A stretch of 64,000 bases of DNA from Paraburkholderia sp. ZP32-5 (GCF_021390495.1 NZ_JAJEJP010000001.1:2046001-2110000); one strand, 5' to 3'; positions 32,982 to 42,898 are shown, counted from the stretch's first letter. Numbers and translations: made by a program. Notes: generated by a model not told the origin, from the letters alone.

Positions 32982-35549
32982 ATGAAAATCATCGTTATCG
33001 GTCACGGGATGGTCGGCCACAAGCTGGTCGAATGCCTCGCGCAGGATGCCGCGCACGGTCTCGACATCACGGTGCTGGGCGAAGAGTCGCGGCCCGCCTA
33101 CGATCGCGTGCATCTGTCCGAATTCTTCGCGGGCAAGAGCGCCGACGATCTGTCGCTGGTCGAACCGGGTTTCTTCGAGCGCCATAACGTGCTGCTCAAA
33201 CTGAACGCGAAGGTCGTCGCGGTCGATCGCGAAGCGCGCACGGTGAGCGTGGCGAGCGGCGAGACCTTGCCGTACGACCGCCTCGTGTTCGCGACCGGTT
33301 CGACTCCGTTCGTGCCGCCAGTGCCGGGCCGCGAACGCAACGGCTGCTTCGTCTACCGCACCATCGACGATCTCGAAGGGATGCGCGACTACGGCGCGCG
33401 CGCGACGACCGGCACGGTGGTCGGCGGCGGTCTGCTCGGTCTCGAATGCGCGAAGGCGCTGCGCGACATGGGGCTGCAAACGCATGTCGTCGAATTCGCG
33501 CCGCGTCTGATGGCGGTGCAGGTGGACGATGGCGGCGGCCGTGTGCTGCGCGAGCGCATCGAAGCGCTCGGCGTCACCGTGCATACGCAGAAGAACACCA
33601 CCGCGATCGTCGACGGCGAAGCGGGCGCGCAGCGGATGCAGTTCGCCGACGGCAGCCATCTCGACACCGACATGATCGTGTTCTCGGCCGGCATCCGTCC
33701 GCGCGACGATCTCGCGCGCGCGTGCGGACTCGAACTCGGTGCGCGCGGCGGCATCGTGATCGACGATGCGTGCCGCACCAGCGACCCACATATCTACGCG
33801 ATCGGCGAATGCGCGCTATGGCAAGGTCAGTTGTTCGGGCTGGTCGCGCCGGGCTACGACATGGCGCGCGTGGTCGCGAAGCAACTGAGCGGCGCGAGTG
33901 ACGATAGCGGCGATAGCAGTGATAGCGCCACCTTCGCGGGCGCCGACATGAGCACGAAGCTCAAGCTGATGGGTGTCGACGTCGCGAGCATCGGCGATGC
34001 GCACGGCAACACGCCGGGCAGCCGCACCTATCAGTTCGCCGACGAGCGCAAACAGATCTACAAGAAGCTCGTCGTGTCCGACTGCGGCAAGTATCTGCTC
34101 GGCGGCGTGATGGTTGGCGACGCAAGCGAATACGGCACGCTGCTGCAGATGATGCTGAACCGCATCGAGTTGCCCGAAGCGCCCGAATTCCTGATCCTGC
34201 CGCAAGCGGACGGCAGCGCGAAGCCGGCGCTCGGCGTCGACGCATTGCCGGCCGCAGCTCAAATCTGCTCGTGCAACAACGTGTCGAAGGGTGCACTCTG
34301 CGCGGCCGTGTGCGCCGGCGCCACCGATATCGGCGCGCTGAAGAGCGCGACCGGCGCGGGCACCTCGTGTGGCGGCTGCGTGCCGCTCGTCACGCAGGTG
34401 ATGAAGGCCGAGATGAAAAAGCAGGGCCTCGCGGTCAACAACCACGTCTGCGAGCACTTCCCGTATTCGCGCCAGCAGCTCTATCACCTGGTGCGCGTCG
34501 AGGGCCTGCGCAGTTTCGGCGCGCTGCTCGCGAAACATGGCAGCGGCCTCGGCTGCGATATCTGCAAGCCGCTGGTCGCGAGCATCCTCGCGTCCTGCTG
34601 GAACGAATTCGTGCTGAAAAAGGAGCACGCATCGCTGCAGGACACCAACGATTACTACCTCGCCAATATCCAGCGCGACGGCACCTATTCGGTGGTGCCG
34701 CGCATGGCCGGCGGCGAAGTGACGCCCGACGGTTTGATCGCGGTCGCGCAGGTCGCGAAGAAATACGGCCTCTATACGAAGATCACCGGCGGTCAGCGGA
34801 TCGATCTGTTCGGCGCGCGCGTCGAGCAATTGCCGTCGATCTGGGAAGAACTGATCGCCGCCGGTTTCGAATCGGGCCATGCGTACGGCAAATCGCTGCG
34901 CACTGTGAAGTCGTGCGTCGGCTCGACGTGGTGCCGGTATGGCGTCGGCGATTCGGTCGGCCTCGCGGTCGAACTCGAGAATCGCTACAAGGGGCTGCGG
35001 ACACCGCACAAGATCAAGTTCGGCGTATCGGGCTGCACACGCGAATGCGCGGAAGCGCAAGGCAAGGATGTCGGCGTGATCGCCACCGAGAAAGGCTGGA
35101 ACCTCTACGTGTGCGGCAACGGCGGCATGAAGCCGCGGCACGCCGAACTGCTCGCGTCCGACCTCGATCACGCGACGCTCGTGCGCTATATCGACCGCTT
35201 CCTGATGTTTTACGTGCGCACCGCCGATCGCCTGCAACGCACCAGCGTGTGGCGCGACAACCTCGAAGGCGGGCTCGACTATCTGATCGATGTGATCGTC
35301 AACGATCGGCTGGGTGTCGCCGGCGAACTCGAAGCCGAGATGCAGCACGTGGTCGATACCTACGAATGCGAATGGAAGAAGGCGGTCACCGATCCCGAGA
35401 CGCGCAAGCGCTTCCGCCATTTCGTCAATAGCGGCGAAGGCGACGGCAACGTTGCGTTCGTCGAACAGCGCGGCCAGATCCGGCCGGCGACGCCGGCCGA
35501 GCGGCAGGCTTCGTTCGTCGCGATTCCGGTGGTTGCCGAGCCGGCTTGA
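32982..35549 (+). CDS. nirB: Assimilatory nitrite reductase, large subunit
   Basis: 855 residues from ATG 32982 (AGAGGA upstream). The frame is open farther upstream, but that part is the regulated leader. Domains: an N-terminal FAD/NAD(P)H reductase (IIVIGHGMVGHKLVE; TVVGGGLLGLECAKAL near 145; IYAIGECALWQ), a BFD-type [2Fe-2S] domain with CSCNNVSKG and GTSCGGC near 430-470, ferredoxin-like half-domains, and the sirohaem-[4Fe-4S] site made by SCVGSTWC (C-x5-C) and SGCTRECAEA (C-x3-C) near 645-690. It reduces nitrite to ammonium in the cytosol with NAD(P)H. It is followed by nirD and the nitrate reductase fusion. Confidence 0.97.
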   Translation: MKIIVIGHGMVGHKLVECLAQDAAHGLDITVLGEESRPAYDRVHLSEFFAGKSADDLSLVEPGFFERHNVLLKLNAKVVAVDREARTVSVASGETLPYDRLVFATGSTPFVPPVPGRERNGCFVYRTIDDLEGMRDYGARATTGTVVGGGLLGLECAKALRDMGLQTHVVEFAPRLMAVQVDDGGGRVLRERIEALGVTVHTQKNTTAIVDGEAGAQRMQFADGSHLDTDMIVFSAGIRPRDDLARACGLELGARGGIVIDDACRTSDPHIYAIGECALWQGQLFGLVAPGYDMARVVAKQLSGASDDSGDSSDSATFAGADMSTKLKLMGVDVASIGDAHGNTPGSRTYQFADERKQIYKKLVVSDCGKYLLGGVMVGDASEYGTLLQMMLNRIELPEAPEFLILPQADGSAKPALGVDALPAAAQICSCNNVSKGALCAAVCAGATDIGALKSATGAGTSCGGCVPLVTQVMKAEMKKQGLAVNNHVCEHFPYSRQQLYHLVRVEGLRSFGALLAKHGSGLGCDICKPLVASILASCWNEFVLKKEHASLQDTNDYYLANIQRDGTYSVVPRMAGGEVTPDGLIAVAQVAKKYGLYTKITGGQRIDLFGARVEQLPSIWEELIAAGFESGHAYGKSLRTVKSCVGSTWCRYGVGDSVGLAVELENRYKGLRTPHKIKFGVSGCTRECAEAQGKDVGVIATEKGWNLYVCGNGGMKPRHAELLASDLDHATLVRYIDRFLMFYVRTADRLQRTSVWRDNLEGGLDYLIDVIVNDRLGVAGELEAEMQHVVDTYECEWKKAVTDPETRKRFRHFVNSGEGDGNVAFVEQRGQIRPATPAERQASFVAIPVVAEPA

Positions 35550-35622
35550 AGCTGCACCTGAAGTCGCCTTCAACGCCGCATTACCCGCCCGTTATTTCGC
35601 TTCACTCATCAAGGACTCAGCC

Positions 35623-35988
35623 ATGAAAAATGAACACCTGCCGCGCGCCTGGACCGCGATCTGCCCGCTCGACGACATCGTGCCGAACACCGGCGTGTGC
35701 GCGCTGGTGAATGGCGAGCAGGTCGCGGTGTTTCATGTGGACGGCGGCGATGTCGACGCGAATCCCGAGCCCACTGTGTACGCGATCGAAAACTTCGATC
35801 CGGGCTCGCATGCGGCAGTGCTGTCGCGCGGGCTGGTCGGCAATGTCGGCGAGCGCATCGTGGTTGCCTCGCCGATCTACAAGCATCACTTCGATCTGCG
35901 CACCGGCGAATGCCTGGAGACGCCTGCGTATTCAGTCAGCGCATTCGCCGCACGGGTCGAAAACGGTCAGGTATGGGTCGCGGTTTGA
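35623..35988 (+). CDS. nirD: Nitrite reductase small subunit
   Basis: 121 residues from ATG 35623 (AAGGA upstream), a Rieske-fold protein: WTAICPLDDIVPNTGVCAL, VAVFHVDG, YAIENFDPGSHAAVLSRG and PIYKHHFDLRTGEC. As in other NirD proteins the Cys-His ligands of a Rieske cluster are not preserved, so it acts as a structural partner of NirB. It lies 73 bases after nirB and 74 bases before the nitrate reductase gene, in the same operon. Confidence 0.95.
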   Translation: MKNEHLPRAWTAICPLDDIVPNTGVCALVNGEQVAVFHVDGGDVDANPEPTVYAIENFDPGSHAAVLSRGLVGNVGERIVVASPIYKHHFDLRTGECLETPAYSVSAFAARVENGQVWVAV

Positions 35989-36062
35989 CGCGACGCGCGC
36001 CGTTTCGCTCGTTCCTGTTTGTTCCTTTTTTCGCTCCGATTTCCTGACCGGATTATTCGCGC

Positions 36063-39000
36063 ATGTCTGCCGATAGCTCAAAAAGCAGCGTAAAAACCGA
36101 CGTCAAAACCGTCTGCCCGTATTGCGGCGTTGGCTGCGGCATGGTGCTGCACGTCGAGGACGGCCAGGTCGTGAAGATCTCCGGCGACAAGGAGCACCCG
36201 GCCAACTTCGGCCGGCTCTGCACCAAAGGGCAGTCGGCGCACGTCGCGCTGCGCCGCTCGGGTCGCCTTGAAGGCGCGTTCGTGCGTCATGCACGCGACG
36301 AAGACCCGGTGCCGCTGCCGATGGCACAAGCGATCCGCGATACCGCCGCGCGGCTGCGGCGCGTGCTCGATCAGCACGGCCCCGATGCACTGTCGTTCTA
36401 CGTGTCCGGGCAGATGTCGATCGAAGCGCAGTACCTCGTCAACAAGCTCGCGAAGGGCTTTATCGGCACCAACAATATCGAGGCGAATTCGCGTCTGTGC
36501 ATGGCGAGCGCGGCGAGCGGCTACAAGCTGTCGCTCGGCGCCGACGGCCCGCCGGGTTCGTATGAGGACTTCGATCACGCGGACCTGTTCTTCGTCAGCG
36601 GCGCGAATATGGCCGACTGTCACCCGATTCTGTTCCTGCGGATGATGGATCGCGTGAAGGCCGGCGCGAAGCTGATCGTCGTCGACCCGCGCCGCAACAC
36701 GACCGCCGAAAAAGCCGATCTGTTCCTGCAGATCAAACCCGGCACCGATCTCGCGCTGCTCAATGGGCTGCTGCATCTGCTGCACGAAGACGGCGCGACG
36801 GATCCCGCGTTTATCGCCGAATTCACCGAAGGCTGGGACGCGATGCCCGCGTTTCTCGCCGAGTACACGCCGGAAAACGTCGCGCGCATCACGGGCCTCG
36901 CGGCCGACGATATCCGCCGCGCCGCGCAGATGATCGGCTCGGCGATCGAGTGGATGAGCTGCTGGACGATGGGGCTGAACCAGAGCACGCACGGCACGTG
37001 GCACACCAATGCGCTGTGCAATCTGCATCTGGCGACGGGCCGCATCTGCCGGCGCGGCAGCGGACCGTTCTCGCTGACCGGCCAACCCAATGCGATGGGC
37101 GGCCGCGAAATGGGCTATATGGGCGCCGGTTTGCCGGGGCAGCGCTCGGCGCTGGTCGCGCAAGATCGCGCGTTTATCGAAGACCTGTGGGGCATTGCAC
37201 CGGGCACGCTGAAAGCGGACGCCGGCAACGGCACGATCGATCTGTTCGCGCGCATGGCTGCGGGCGATATCAAGGCGTGCTGGATCATCTGCACGAATCC
37301 GGTGGCGACGGTCGCGAACCGGCAGAACGCGATTGCGGGCCTGCGCGCCGCCGAACTCGTGATCGCGCAGGACGCGTTCCTCGATACCGAGACGAACCGT
37401 TACGCCGACGTGCTGCTGCCCGGCGCGCTATGGGCGGAAGCCGAAGGCGTGATGGTCAACTCCGAGCGCAATCTGACGCTGATGCAGCAGGCGATCGAGC
37501 CGCCCGGCGCGGCGCTGCCCGACTGGCAGATCATCGCGCGCGTCGCCTGCGAGATGGGTTTCGCCGCGGCGTTCAGCTATGCAAGTGCCGACGAAGTATT
37601 CGCCGAGATCACGCGCGCGTCGAATCCGGCGACCGGCTACGACCTGCGCGGCGCGAGTTATCCGCGCTTGCGGCAGGCACCGCTGCAATGGCCGCTGGCC
37701 GAAGGCGATAGCGCCGAGCGCAATCCGCTTCGCTATCTGAACGATGGCGTGAGCCAGACACTGAAGCAACGCGACGACGGCAGCCGTCCTCGCATCGCGT
37801 TTCCGACCGCGAGCGGCACAGCGAAGTTTTTCGCGCGCGCCTATGCGCCCGCGGCGGAATTGCCGGACGGTGAATTCCCGATCGTGTTGAACACGGGCCG
37901 CGTGCAGCATCAATGGCACACGATGACCAAGACCGGCAAGGTCGCGATGCTCAACAAGCTGAATCCGGGGCCATTCGTCGAGATTCATCCTGAAGACGCG
38001 GCCGCGCTCGGCATCCGCGCGAAGGGGCCGGTCGAGATCCGTTCGCGTCGCGGCCGCGCGATTCTGCCGGCGGTCGTCACCGATCGCGTCAGCGCCGGAA
38101 GCTGCTTCGCGCCGATGCACTGGAACGACGTATTCGGCGACGACCTGTGCATCAACGCGGTCACCAACGATGCCGTCGATCCGATCTCGCAGCAGCCGGA
38201 ATTCAAGTTTTGCGCGGTCGCGCTCAGTCCGGTGACGGTCGAAAACGATGCGGCGGTGTTCGGCGGTGAGCGTGCCAATGCGAGCACTGATTCAGTCGCT
38301 CATTCAAGCGCCGATGCCGCTGCTCAACTAGCTACTGCCTCGTCGATCAACGCGGATACCCACGCAGTTGCTCAACCTCCGAGCGCCAAGGATCAACCTA
38401 TGCGTCGTATCGAAGCACTCAACAGCCTGTTGCAACTGCCGCCCGAACCGGTGCCGTCGCTGAGCGATGCCGAACGCGCCTATCTGAGCGGCTTCGTCAG
38501 CGGACTGCGTTCCGCCGAAGCGCAGGGCATCGATAGCGTACCGGTGCTGCCGCCCAGCGCACCATTCGAGCCGGCGAAGCGGTTCTATCTCGACGGTTTG
38601 CTCGCGGGGCTCTATAGCCGCGGCACGACGACCGGCACCGGCGCAGCCACGGCATTGCCCCATGTCACGCACGCGGAAGAACCGCGCGAATCGGGCGTGC
38701 GCATCGTGCGCGCGCGTCCGAAAGTCACGCTGCTGTGGGCCTCGCAAACCGGCAATACCGAATCGCTGACCGAGCATTACGCGACGCGTCTGATGGAATC
38801 GGGTTTCGAAATCCGCACCGCTTGCATGGCCGACTATCCGCTCGCGACGCTCGTGAAAGCGCAATACGTGCTGCTGATGACGAGCACCTTCGGCGACGGC
38901 GATCCACCCGACAACGCGCAGGACTTCTGGACGCAACTGAATGCGGACAACGCGCCGCGTCTCGATGGCGTGCACTTCGCGGTGCTCGCGCTCGGCGATC

Positions 39001-40334
39001 GCAACTACGAACAGTTTTGCGGCCATGGCCGCCGGCTCGACGAACGGCTCGGCGCGCAGGGCGCGCAGCGTCTGATGGAGCGCGTCGATTGCGATAGCGA
39101 ATATCAGCCGGCCGCCGACGGCTGGCTCGAACGCGTGATCCTGCGCATCAAGGAAGCGGACGCCGCGCTTTACGCGGTGCCGCCGGGCGGCATGATCAAC
39201 GCGGTGGTGGGCGTGGTGCCGACCAAGGCACGGCCGGCCGCGTCGCGGCTCGTCGGCAATCTGCGGCTGAACCGCCAGGGCGCGGCGAAAGACACGCGCT
39301 ACGTGTCGCTGAATACCGGCGACACGAACCTCGAATACGAAGCGGGCGACGCGCTCGGCGTGTGGCCGAGCAACTGCCCCGAACTCGTCGACGAACTGAT
39401 CTCGCTGAGCGGCCTGAGCGCGGATGCGCCGGTTCACGTCGCGGGCATCGGCGATTTGCGTCTGGCCGATGCGCTCGGCAAGCACTACGAGATCGCGCGG
39501 CCGAGCGCGGAAGCCCTTGCTTTTGTCGCCGCGCGCAGCGGCAACGGCGCGTTGCGCGAGCTGCTGACGCCCGCGCGCAAAACCGAACTGAAGCAGTGGT
39601 TGTGGGGGCAGCAACTGGCCGACGTGCTGCACGAATTTCCAGTGAACGTGACGGCAGCCGAGCTGACCGGCGTGTTGAAGCGTTTGCAGCCGCGCCTGTA
39701 TTCGATCGCATCGAGCCCAAAAGCGCATCCGGGTGAAGTGCATCTGACGGTCTCGGCAGTGCGCTACAGCAACGGGCGGCGGCATCGCAAGGGCGTGTCG
39801 TCGACGTTTCTGGCCGATCGCGCTGGAGACACCGACGTGCCTGTGTTCGTGCAGAAGTCCGCGCATTTCCGTCCGCCGCATCACGGCGACACGCCGATGA
39901 TCATGGTCGGCCCCGGCACCGGCATCGCACCGTTTCGCGGCTTTCTGCACGAGCGGCGCGCGCGCGGCGAGCGCGGCCGCAACTGGCTGTTCTTCGGCGA
40001 ACAGCATGCGGCAACCGATTTTTACTACCGCGACGAACTCGAAACGATGCGCGCGAGCGGTCTGCTGACGCGGCTCGACGTCGCATTCTCGCGCGACCAG
40101 GCCGACAAGATCTATGTACAGGACCGCATGCGCGAACACGGCGCGCAACTGTGGGCCTGGCTCGAAGAGGGCGCGCATTTCTACGTATGCGGCGACGCGA
40201 ACCGGATGGCGCGCGATGTCGACACGGCACTCAAGCAGGTGGTCGCGACGCACGGCGGCATGAGCGACGACGACGCGCTCGACTACGTGAGCCGCATGAC
40301 GCGCGAAAAACGCTACGCACGCGATGTGTATTGA
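36063..40334 (+). CDS. Assimilatory nitrate reductase fused to a CysJ-like diflavin reductase
   Basis: 1423 residues. The N-terminal ~720 form a molybdenum bis-MGD nitrate reductase: [4Fe-4S] cysteines 18, 21, 25 and 53 (CPYCGVGCG), Mo-ligand Cys146 in SRLCMASA, and GRVQHQWHTMTKTG of the cofactor-binding C-terminal fold. A low-complexity Ala/Ser linker (about 725-780) leads to a CysJ/cytochrome P450 reductase-like half: an N-terminal helical stretch, a flavodoxin domain with WASQTGNTESL near 893, an FAD domain with RLYSIASS near 1210, an NADPH domain with GPGTGIAPFRGF near 1283, and the terminal YARDVY. One polypeptide can thus pass electrons from NADPH to nitrate without a separate NasB/ferredoxin. 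No signal peptide: cytosolic. Confidence 0.95.
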   Translation: MSADSSKSSVKTDVKTVCPYCGVGCGMVLHVEDGQVVKISGDKEHPANFGRLCTKGQSAHVALRRSGRLEGAFVRHARDEDPVPLPMAQAIRDTAARLRRVLDQHGPDALSFYVSGQMSIEAQYLVNKLAKGFIGTNNIEANSRLCMASAASGYKLSLGADGPPGSYEDFDHADLFFVSGANMADCHPILFLRMMDRVKAGAKLIVVDPRRNTTAEKADLFLQIKPGTDLALLNGLLHLLHEDGATDPAFIAEFTEGWDAMPAFLAEYTPENVARITGLAADDIRRAAQMIGSAIEWMSCWTMGLNQSTHGTWHTNALCNLHLATGRICRRGSGPFSLTGQPNAMGGREMGYMGAGLPGQRSALVAQDRAFIEDLWGIAPGTLKADAGNGTIDLFARMAAGDIKACWIICTNPVATVANRQNAIAGLRAAELVIAQDAFLDTETNRYADVLLPGALWAEAEGVMVNSERNLTLMQQAIEPPGAALPDWQIIARVACEMGFAAAFSYASADEVFAEITRASNPATGYDLRGASYPRLRQAPLQWPLAEGDSAERNPLRYLNDGVSQTLKQRDDGSRPRIAFPTASGTAKFFARAYAPAAELPDGEFPIVLNTGRVQHQWHTMTKTGKVAMLNKLNPGPFVEIHPEDAAALGIRAKGPVEIRSRRGRAILPAVVTDRVSAGSCFAPMHWNDVFGDDLCINAVTNDAVDPISQQPEFKFCAVALSPVTVENDAAVFGGERANASTDSVAHSSADAAAQLATASSINADTHAVAQPPSAKDQPMRRIEALNSLLQLPPEPVPSLSDAERAYLSGFVSGLRSAEAQGIDSVPVLPPSAPFEPAKRFYLDGLLAGLYSRGTTTGTGAATALPHVTHAEEPRESGVRIVRARPKVTLLWASQTGNTESLTEHYATRLMESGFEIRTACMADYPLATLVKAQYVLLMTSTFGDGDPPDNAQDFWTQLNADNAPRLDGVHFAVLALGDRNYEQFCGHGRRLDERLGAQGAQRLMERVDCDSEYQPAADGWLERVILRIKEADAALYAVPPGGMINAVVGVVPTKARPAASRLVGNLRLNRQGAAKDTRYVSLNTGDTNLEYEAGDALGVWPSNCPELVDELISLSGLSADAPVHVAGIGDLRLADALGKHYEIARPSAEALAFVAARSGNGALRELLTPARKTELKQWLWGQQLADVLHEFPVNVTAAELTGVLKRLQPRLYSIASSPKAHPGEVHLTVSAVRYSNGRRHRKGVSSTFLADRAGDTDVPVFVQKSAHFRPPHHGDTPMIMVGPGTGIAPFRGFLHERRARGERGRNWLFFGEQHAATDFYYRDELETMRASGLLTRLDVAFSRDQADKIYVQDRMREHGAQLWAWLEEGAHFYVCGDANRMARDVDTALKQVVATHGGMSDDDALDYVSRMTREKRYARDVY

Positions 40335-40510
40335 GCGCGAGGTCTCGCCCGGGTGGGCGTGAAAGCGGGCATCAGCAGAGTTCAAAAGAAACACCCGGAC
40401 GGCACGACGCCCGTGCCTGCTCCGGTTTCGCAATCTGGACGACACACCGGCGCGATTGCATCAGCAACAAGCGCTGGAGCGTCGAGCAATCAGCCTCGTA
40501 AGGACCTTTG

Positions 40511-41878
40511 ATGAAAAACCTGATCCACTCCCTTCGAAGCGGCGACTGGCGCGCGCTCGTCGCCTGTTTTCTTTATTTCGACACCGGCTTTACCGTGTGG
40601 GTGCTGTATGGGCCGCTCGCGCCGTTCATCAGCAAAAGCATCGCGATGACACCCGCGCAACAGGGCTTGCTGGTCGCGGTGCCGGTGCTGTCGGCGGCGA
40701 TTTTGCGCGTGACGCTCGGCAATCTGTATCAGTCCGCGCATGGCAAGCGCATTGCGCTAATGGGCGTGCTGCTGTCGGCGATACCGACGATCGTGCTGCC
40801 GGCGCTGCAGTCCGTGCCGTCGTATCAGATGCTGCTGGTGCTCGGCGTGTTTCTCGGAGTGGGTGGCGCGAGCTTCGCGGTCGCGTTGCCAATGGCCGGC
40901 AGCAACTATCCGCCGAAAGTGCAGGGGCTGGTGCTGGGGCTGGCCGCGGCCGGCAATATCGGCGCGGTGCTCGACGGCTTCCTGTTTCCGCAACTGGCGA
41001 CGCGCTACGGCTGGCAGATCGCCGCCGGCGGCGCACTGCCGCTGCTCGCGCTCGCCGCGATCATGCTGTACATGTGGGCCAACGACACGGGCATCAAATC
41101 GGGCAGCGCGCTGCGCGCGTTCGGCAGCTTCGCGACGTCGCTCGCCGGCCTGATCGCGCTCGTGCTGCTGGTCCAGGCGGGCCTGTTCGGCGCGGGCAAG
41201 ACCGGCGTGCTGCTGTTGCCGGTGGCCGGCGCGCTGCTCGCGATCGCGGTGCTGCCTAAACGCTATCGCTCGGTGCTCGCCGAGCGCGATACGTGGGTCA
41301 TCATGCTCGTCTATAGCATCACGTTCGGCGGTTTCGTCGGTATGTCCTCGTATGTGTCGCTGCTGCTGACGGACCTGTATCAGTTGTCGAAGATCGACGC
41401 GGGCCTGCTGATGGCGCTGCTCGCCGCGACCGGCGCGATGCTGCGTCCGCTCGGCGGCCTGATTGCCGACCGCGTGTCCGGCGTGCGCGCGCTGACCGTG
41501 CTGCTCGCGATCATCGCCGTGTGCGACTTCGTATTCGCGGCCGCGATGCCGTCGCTCGCCGGCGGTATCGCGCTGCTGCTGTGCCTGTATGTCGCGTTCG
41601 GGCTCGGCAATGGCGCGACGTTCCAGCTGGTGCCGCATCGCTGGGCGGGGCGTACCGGCTTGATGTCGGGCATCGTCGGCGCGGCGGGCGGCATCGGCGG
41701 CTTCTATCTGCCGGTCGTGATGGGCATCGCGAAGGAAACCAACGGCAGCTATCAGATGGGCTTCGCGACCTTCGGCGCGCTGTCCGCCTGCGCGTTCGTC
41801 GCGATCGTCGCACTGCGCCGTCCGTGGATGGCCTGGTCGATGCAGACTGGCGTGATGCATGCGCATGCAACCGAGTAA
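40511..41878 (+). CDS. Nitrate/nitrite MFS transporter (NarK/NasA type)
   Basis: 455 residues from ATG 40511 (AAGGACC upstream) with twelve predicted transmembrane segments. Family features include CFLYFDTGFTVWVLYGPLAP in helix 1 and the nitrate-signature-like glycine/asparagine segments GVGGASFAVALPMAG and AFGLGNGATFQLVPHRW. It should import nitrate for the upstream reductase. It is 176 bases after that gene and is the last gene of the nir-nas operon. A weak hairpin without T-tract (aagccg/cggctt, 41877-41893) follows; the ~130 bases after it are G/T-rich with short gttgcg repeats and hold no gene. Confidence 0.92.
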   Translation: MKNLIHSLRSGDWRALVACFLYFDTGFTVWVLYGPLAPFISKSIAMTPAQQGLLVAVPVLSAAILRVTLGNLYQSAHGKRIALMGVLLSAIPTIVLPALQSVPSYQMLLVLGVFLGVGGASFAVALPMAGSNYPPKVQGLVLGLAAAGNIGAVLDGFLFPQLATRYGWQIAAGGALPLLALAAIMLYMWANDTGIKSGSALRAFGSFATSLAGLIALVLLVQAGLFGAGKTGVLLLPVAGALLAIAVLPKRYRSVLAERDTWVIMLVYSITFGGFVGMSSYVSLLLTDLYQLSKIDAGLLMALLAATGAMLRPLGGLIADRVSGVRALTVLLAIIAVCDFVFAAAMPSLAGGIALLLCLYVAFGLGNGATFQLVPHRWAGRTGLMSGIVGAAGGIGGFYLPVVMGIAKETNGSYQMGFATFGALSACAFVAIVALRRPWMAWSMQTGVMHAHATE

Positions 41879-42050
41879 GCCGGATAACGGCTTGTGCGCG
41901 GTGTTCGGTGTTTCTGCGTTGCGACGTTGCGGTGTTGTGACGTTGCAGCGTGTGCACCGACGCCGCGCCCGAAAGGCCGGAAAAGACTGAAGAAACACGC
42001 TGGCAAAAAAGTGCAGCCGAATGCTTGCACGTTGCGAGGTGGCGCGTCTA

Positions 42051-42074
42051 ATATGCAGTCAGGAGGCTGCATAT
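42051..42074. promoter_or_regulatory. Dyad overlapping the ribosome site and start codon of the SRPBCC gene
   Basis: Perfect 8-base arms atatgcag (42051-42058) and ctgcatat (42067-42074) flank the spacer tcaggagg, which contains the Shine-Dalgarno sequence. The right arm runs into the ATG. It is a probable operator for the ArsR-family repressor encoded in the same operon; as RNA it could also form a hairpin hiding the ribosome site. Confidence 0.6.
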
Positions 42075-42534
42075 GAACCCGTCGACCGATCGTATCGAAA
42101 AGCAGATTCTGCTGAACGCGCCACGCTCGCGCGTATGGCGCGCGCTCGCCAACGCCGAGGAATTCGGCAAGTGGTTCGGCGTGAACCTGACCGGCAAGCA
42201 GTTCGTCGCCGGCCAGAGCGTGCAGGGGCACATCACCTATCCGGGCTATGAGCATCTGGTGATGGACGTGCTCGTCGAACGCGTCGAGCCCGAGCATCAT
42301 CTGTCGTGGCGCTGGCATCCGGCCGCGATCGATGTCACCGTCGACTACACGCCGGAGCCGACCACGCTGGTCGTGTTCGAGCTGACCGAAGTCGAATCCG
42401 GCACGCTGCTGCGGGTCGTCGAATCGGGCTTCGACCAGTTGCCGGCCGCGCGTCGCGAGTATGCGTTCCGCCTGAACGGCGACGGCTGGGCGCAGCAGAT
42501 GACCAATATCGAACGACATGTCGCGCAAGGGTAG
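42073..42534 (+). CDS. SRPBCC (AHSA1-like) ligand-binding protein
   Basis: 153 residues. The START/AHSA1 fold is suggested by IEKQILLNAPRSRVWRALAN, EFGKWFGVNL, VLVERVEPEHHLSWRWHP, TTLVVFELTEVESGTLLRVV and a C-terminal helix GWAQQMTNIERHV. Such small proteins bind hydrophobic ligands or act as enzymes or detoxification factors. It shares a 17-base overlap with a downstream ArsR-family regulator, a common pairing in proteobacteria. The substrate is unknown. Confidence 0.85.
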   Translation: MNPSTDRIEKQILLNAPRSRVWRALANAEEFGKWFGVNLTGKQFVAGQSVQGHITYPGYEHLVMDVLVERVEPEHHLSWRWHPAAIDVTVDYTPEPTTLVVFELTEVESGTLLRVVESGFDQLPAARREYAFRLNGDGWAQQMTNIERHVAQG

Positions 42535-42898
42535 GGCCGCGCCCGCGGCATCCGCCTCGGCGGGAGGGCGTGTCAAGGCTTCGGCGCTAGGCGGCTGTGC
42601 CGCGGTATTCGCGGCGCTCGGCGACGAAACGCGCTTGCGCCTGGTTGCCGCGTTATGCGCGGGCAGCGCAATGTCGATCGCGCAGTTGACCGCCGGCACG
42701 GAGATCACACGGCAGTCGGTCACGCAGCATCTGCAAGTGCTGGCGGGCGCCGGTCTCGTGCGCGATGTCAAAGTGGGCCGCGAGCGTCTGTGGGCATTCG
42801 AGCCCGCGCATCTGGACGCGGCGCGGCGCGCGCTCGAATCGATCTCGCAGCAGTGGGATCAGGCGTTGTCGAGGCTGAAGGCGGCGGTGGAGGAGTGA
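42518..42898 (+). CDS. ArsR-family transcriptional regulator
   Basis: 126 residues. After a basic Ala/Gly-rich N-terminus, the winged helix runs through VFAALGDETRLRLVAALCAG, AQLTAGTEITRQSVTQHLQVL and the wing VGRERLWAFE. The metal-binding ELCVCDL motif is absent, so it is one of the ArsR-type regulators that pair with SRPBCC genes rather than a metal sensor. It probably represses its own operon through the dyad at 42051-42074. Confidence 0.88.
   Translation: MSRKGRAAPAASASAGGRVKASALGGCAAVFAALGDETRLRLVAALCAGSAMSIAQLTAGTEITRQSVTQHLQVLAGAGLVRDVKVGRERLWAFEPAHLDAARRALESISQQWDQALSRLKAAVEE

Noticed and set aside
38328..40445. 705-residue antisense frame opposite the nitrate reductase fusion
   Set aside because: Same mirror effect; no signal for an independent gene.
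41894..41960. Short gttgcg/gacgttgc repeats that might be CRISPR- or REP-like
   Set aside because: Units are short, irregular and adjacent, with no spacers or hairpin symmetry.
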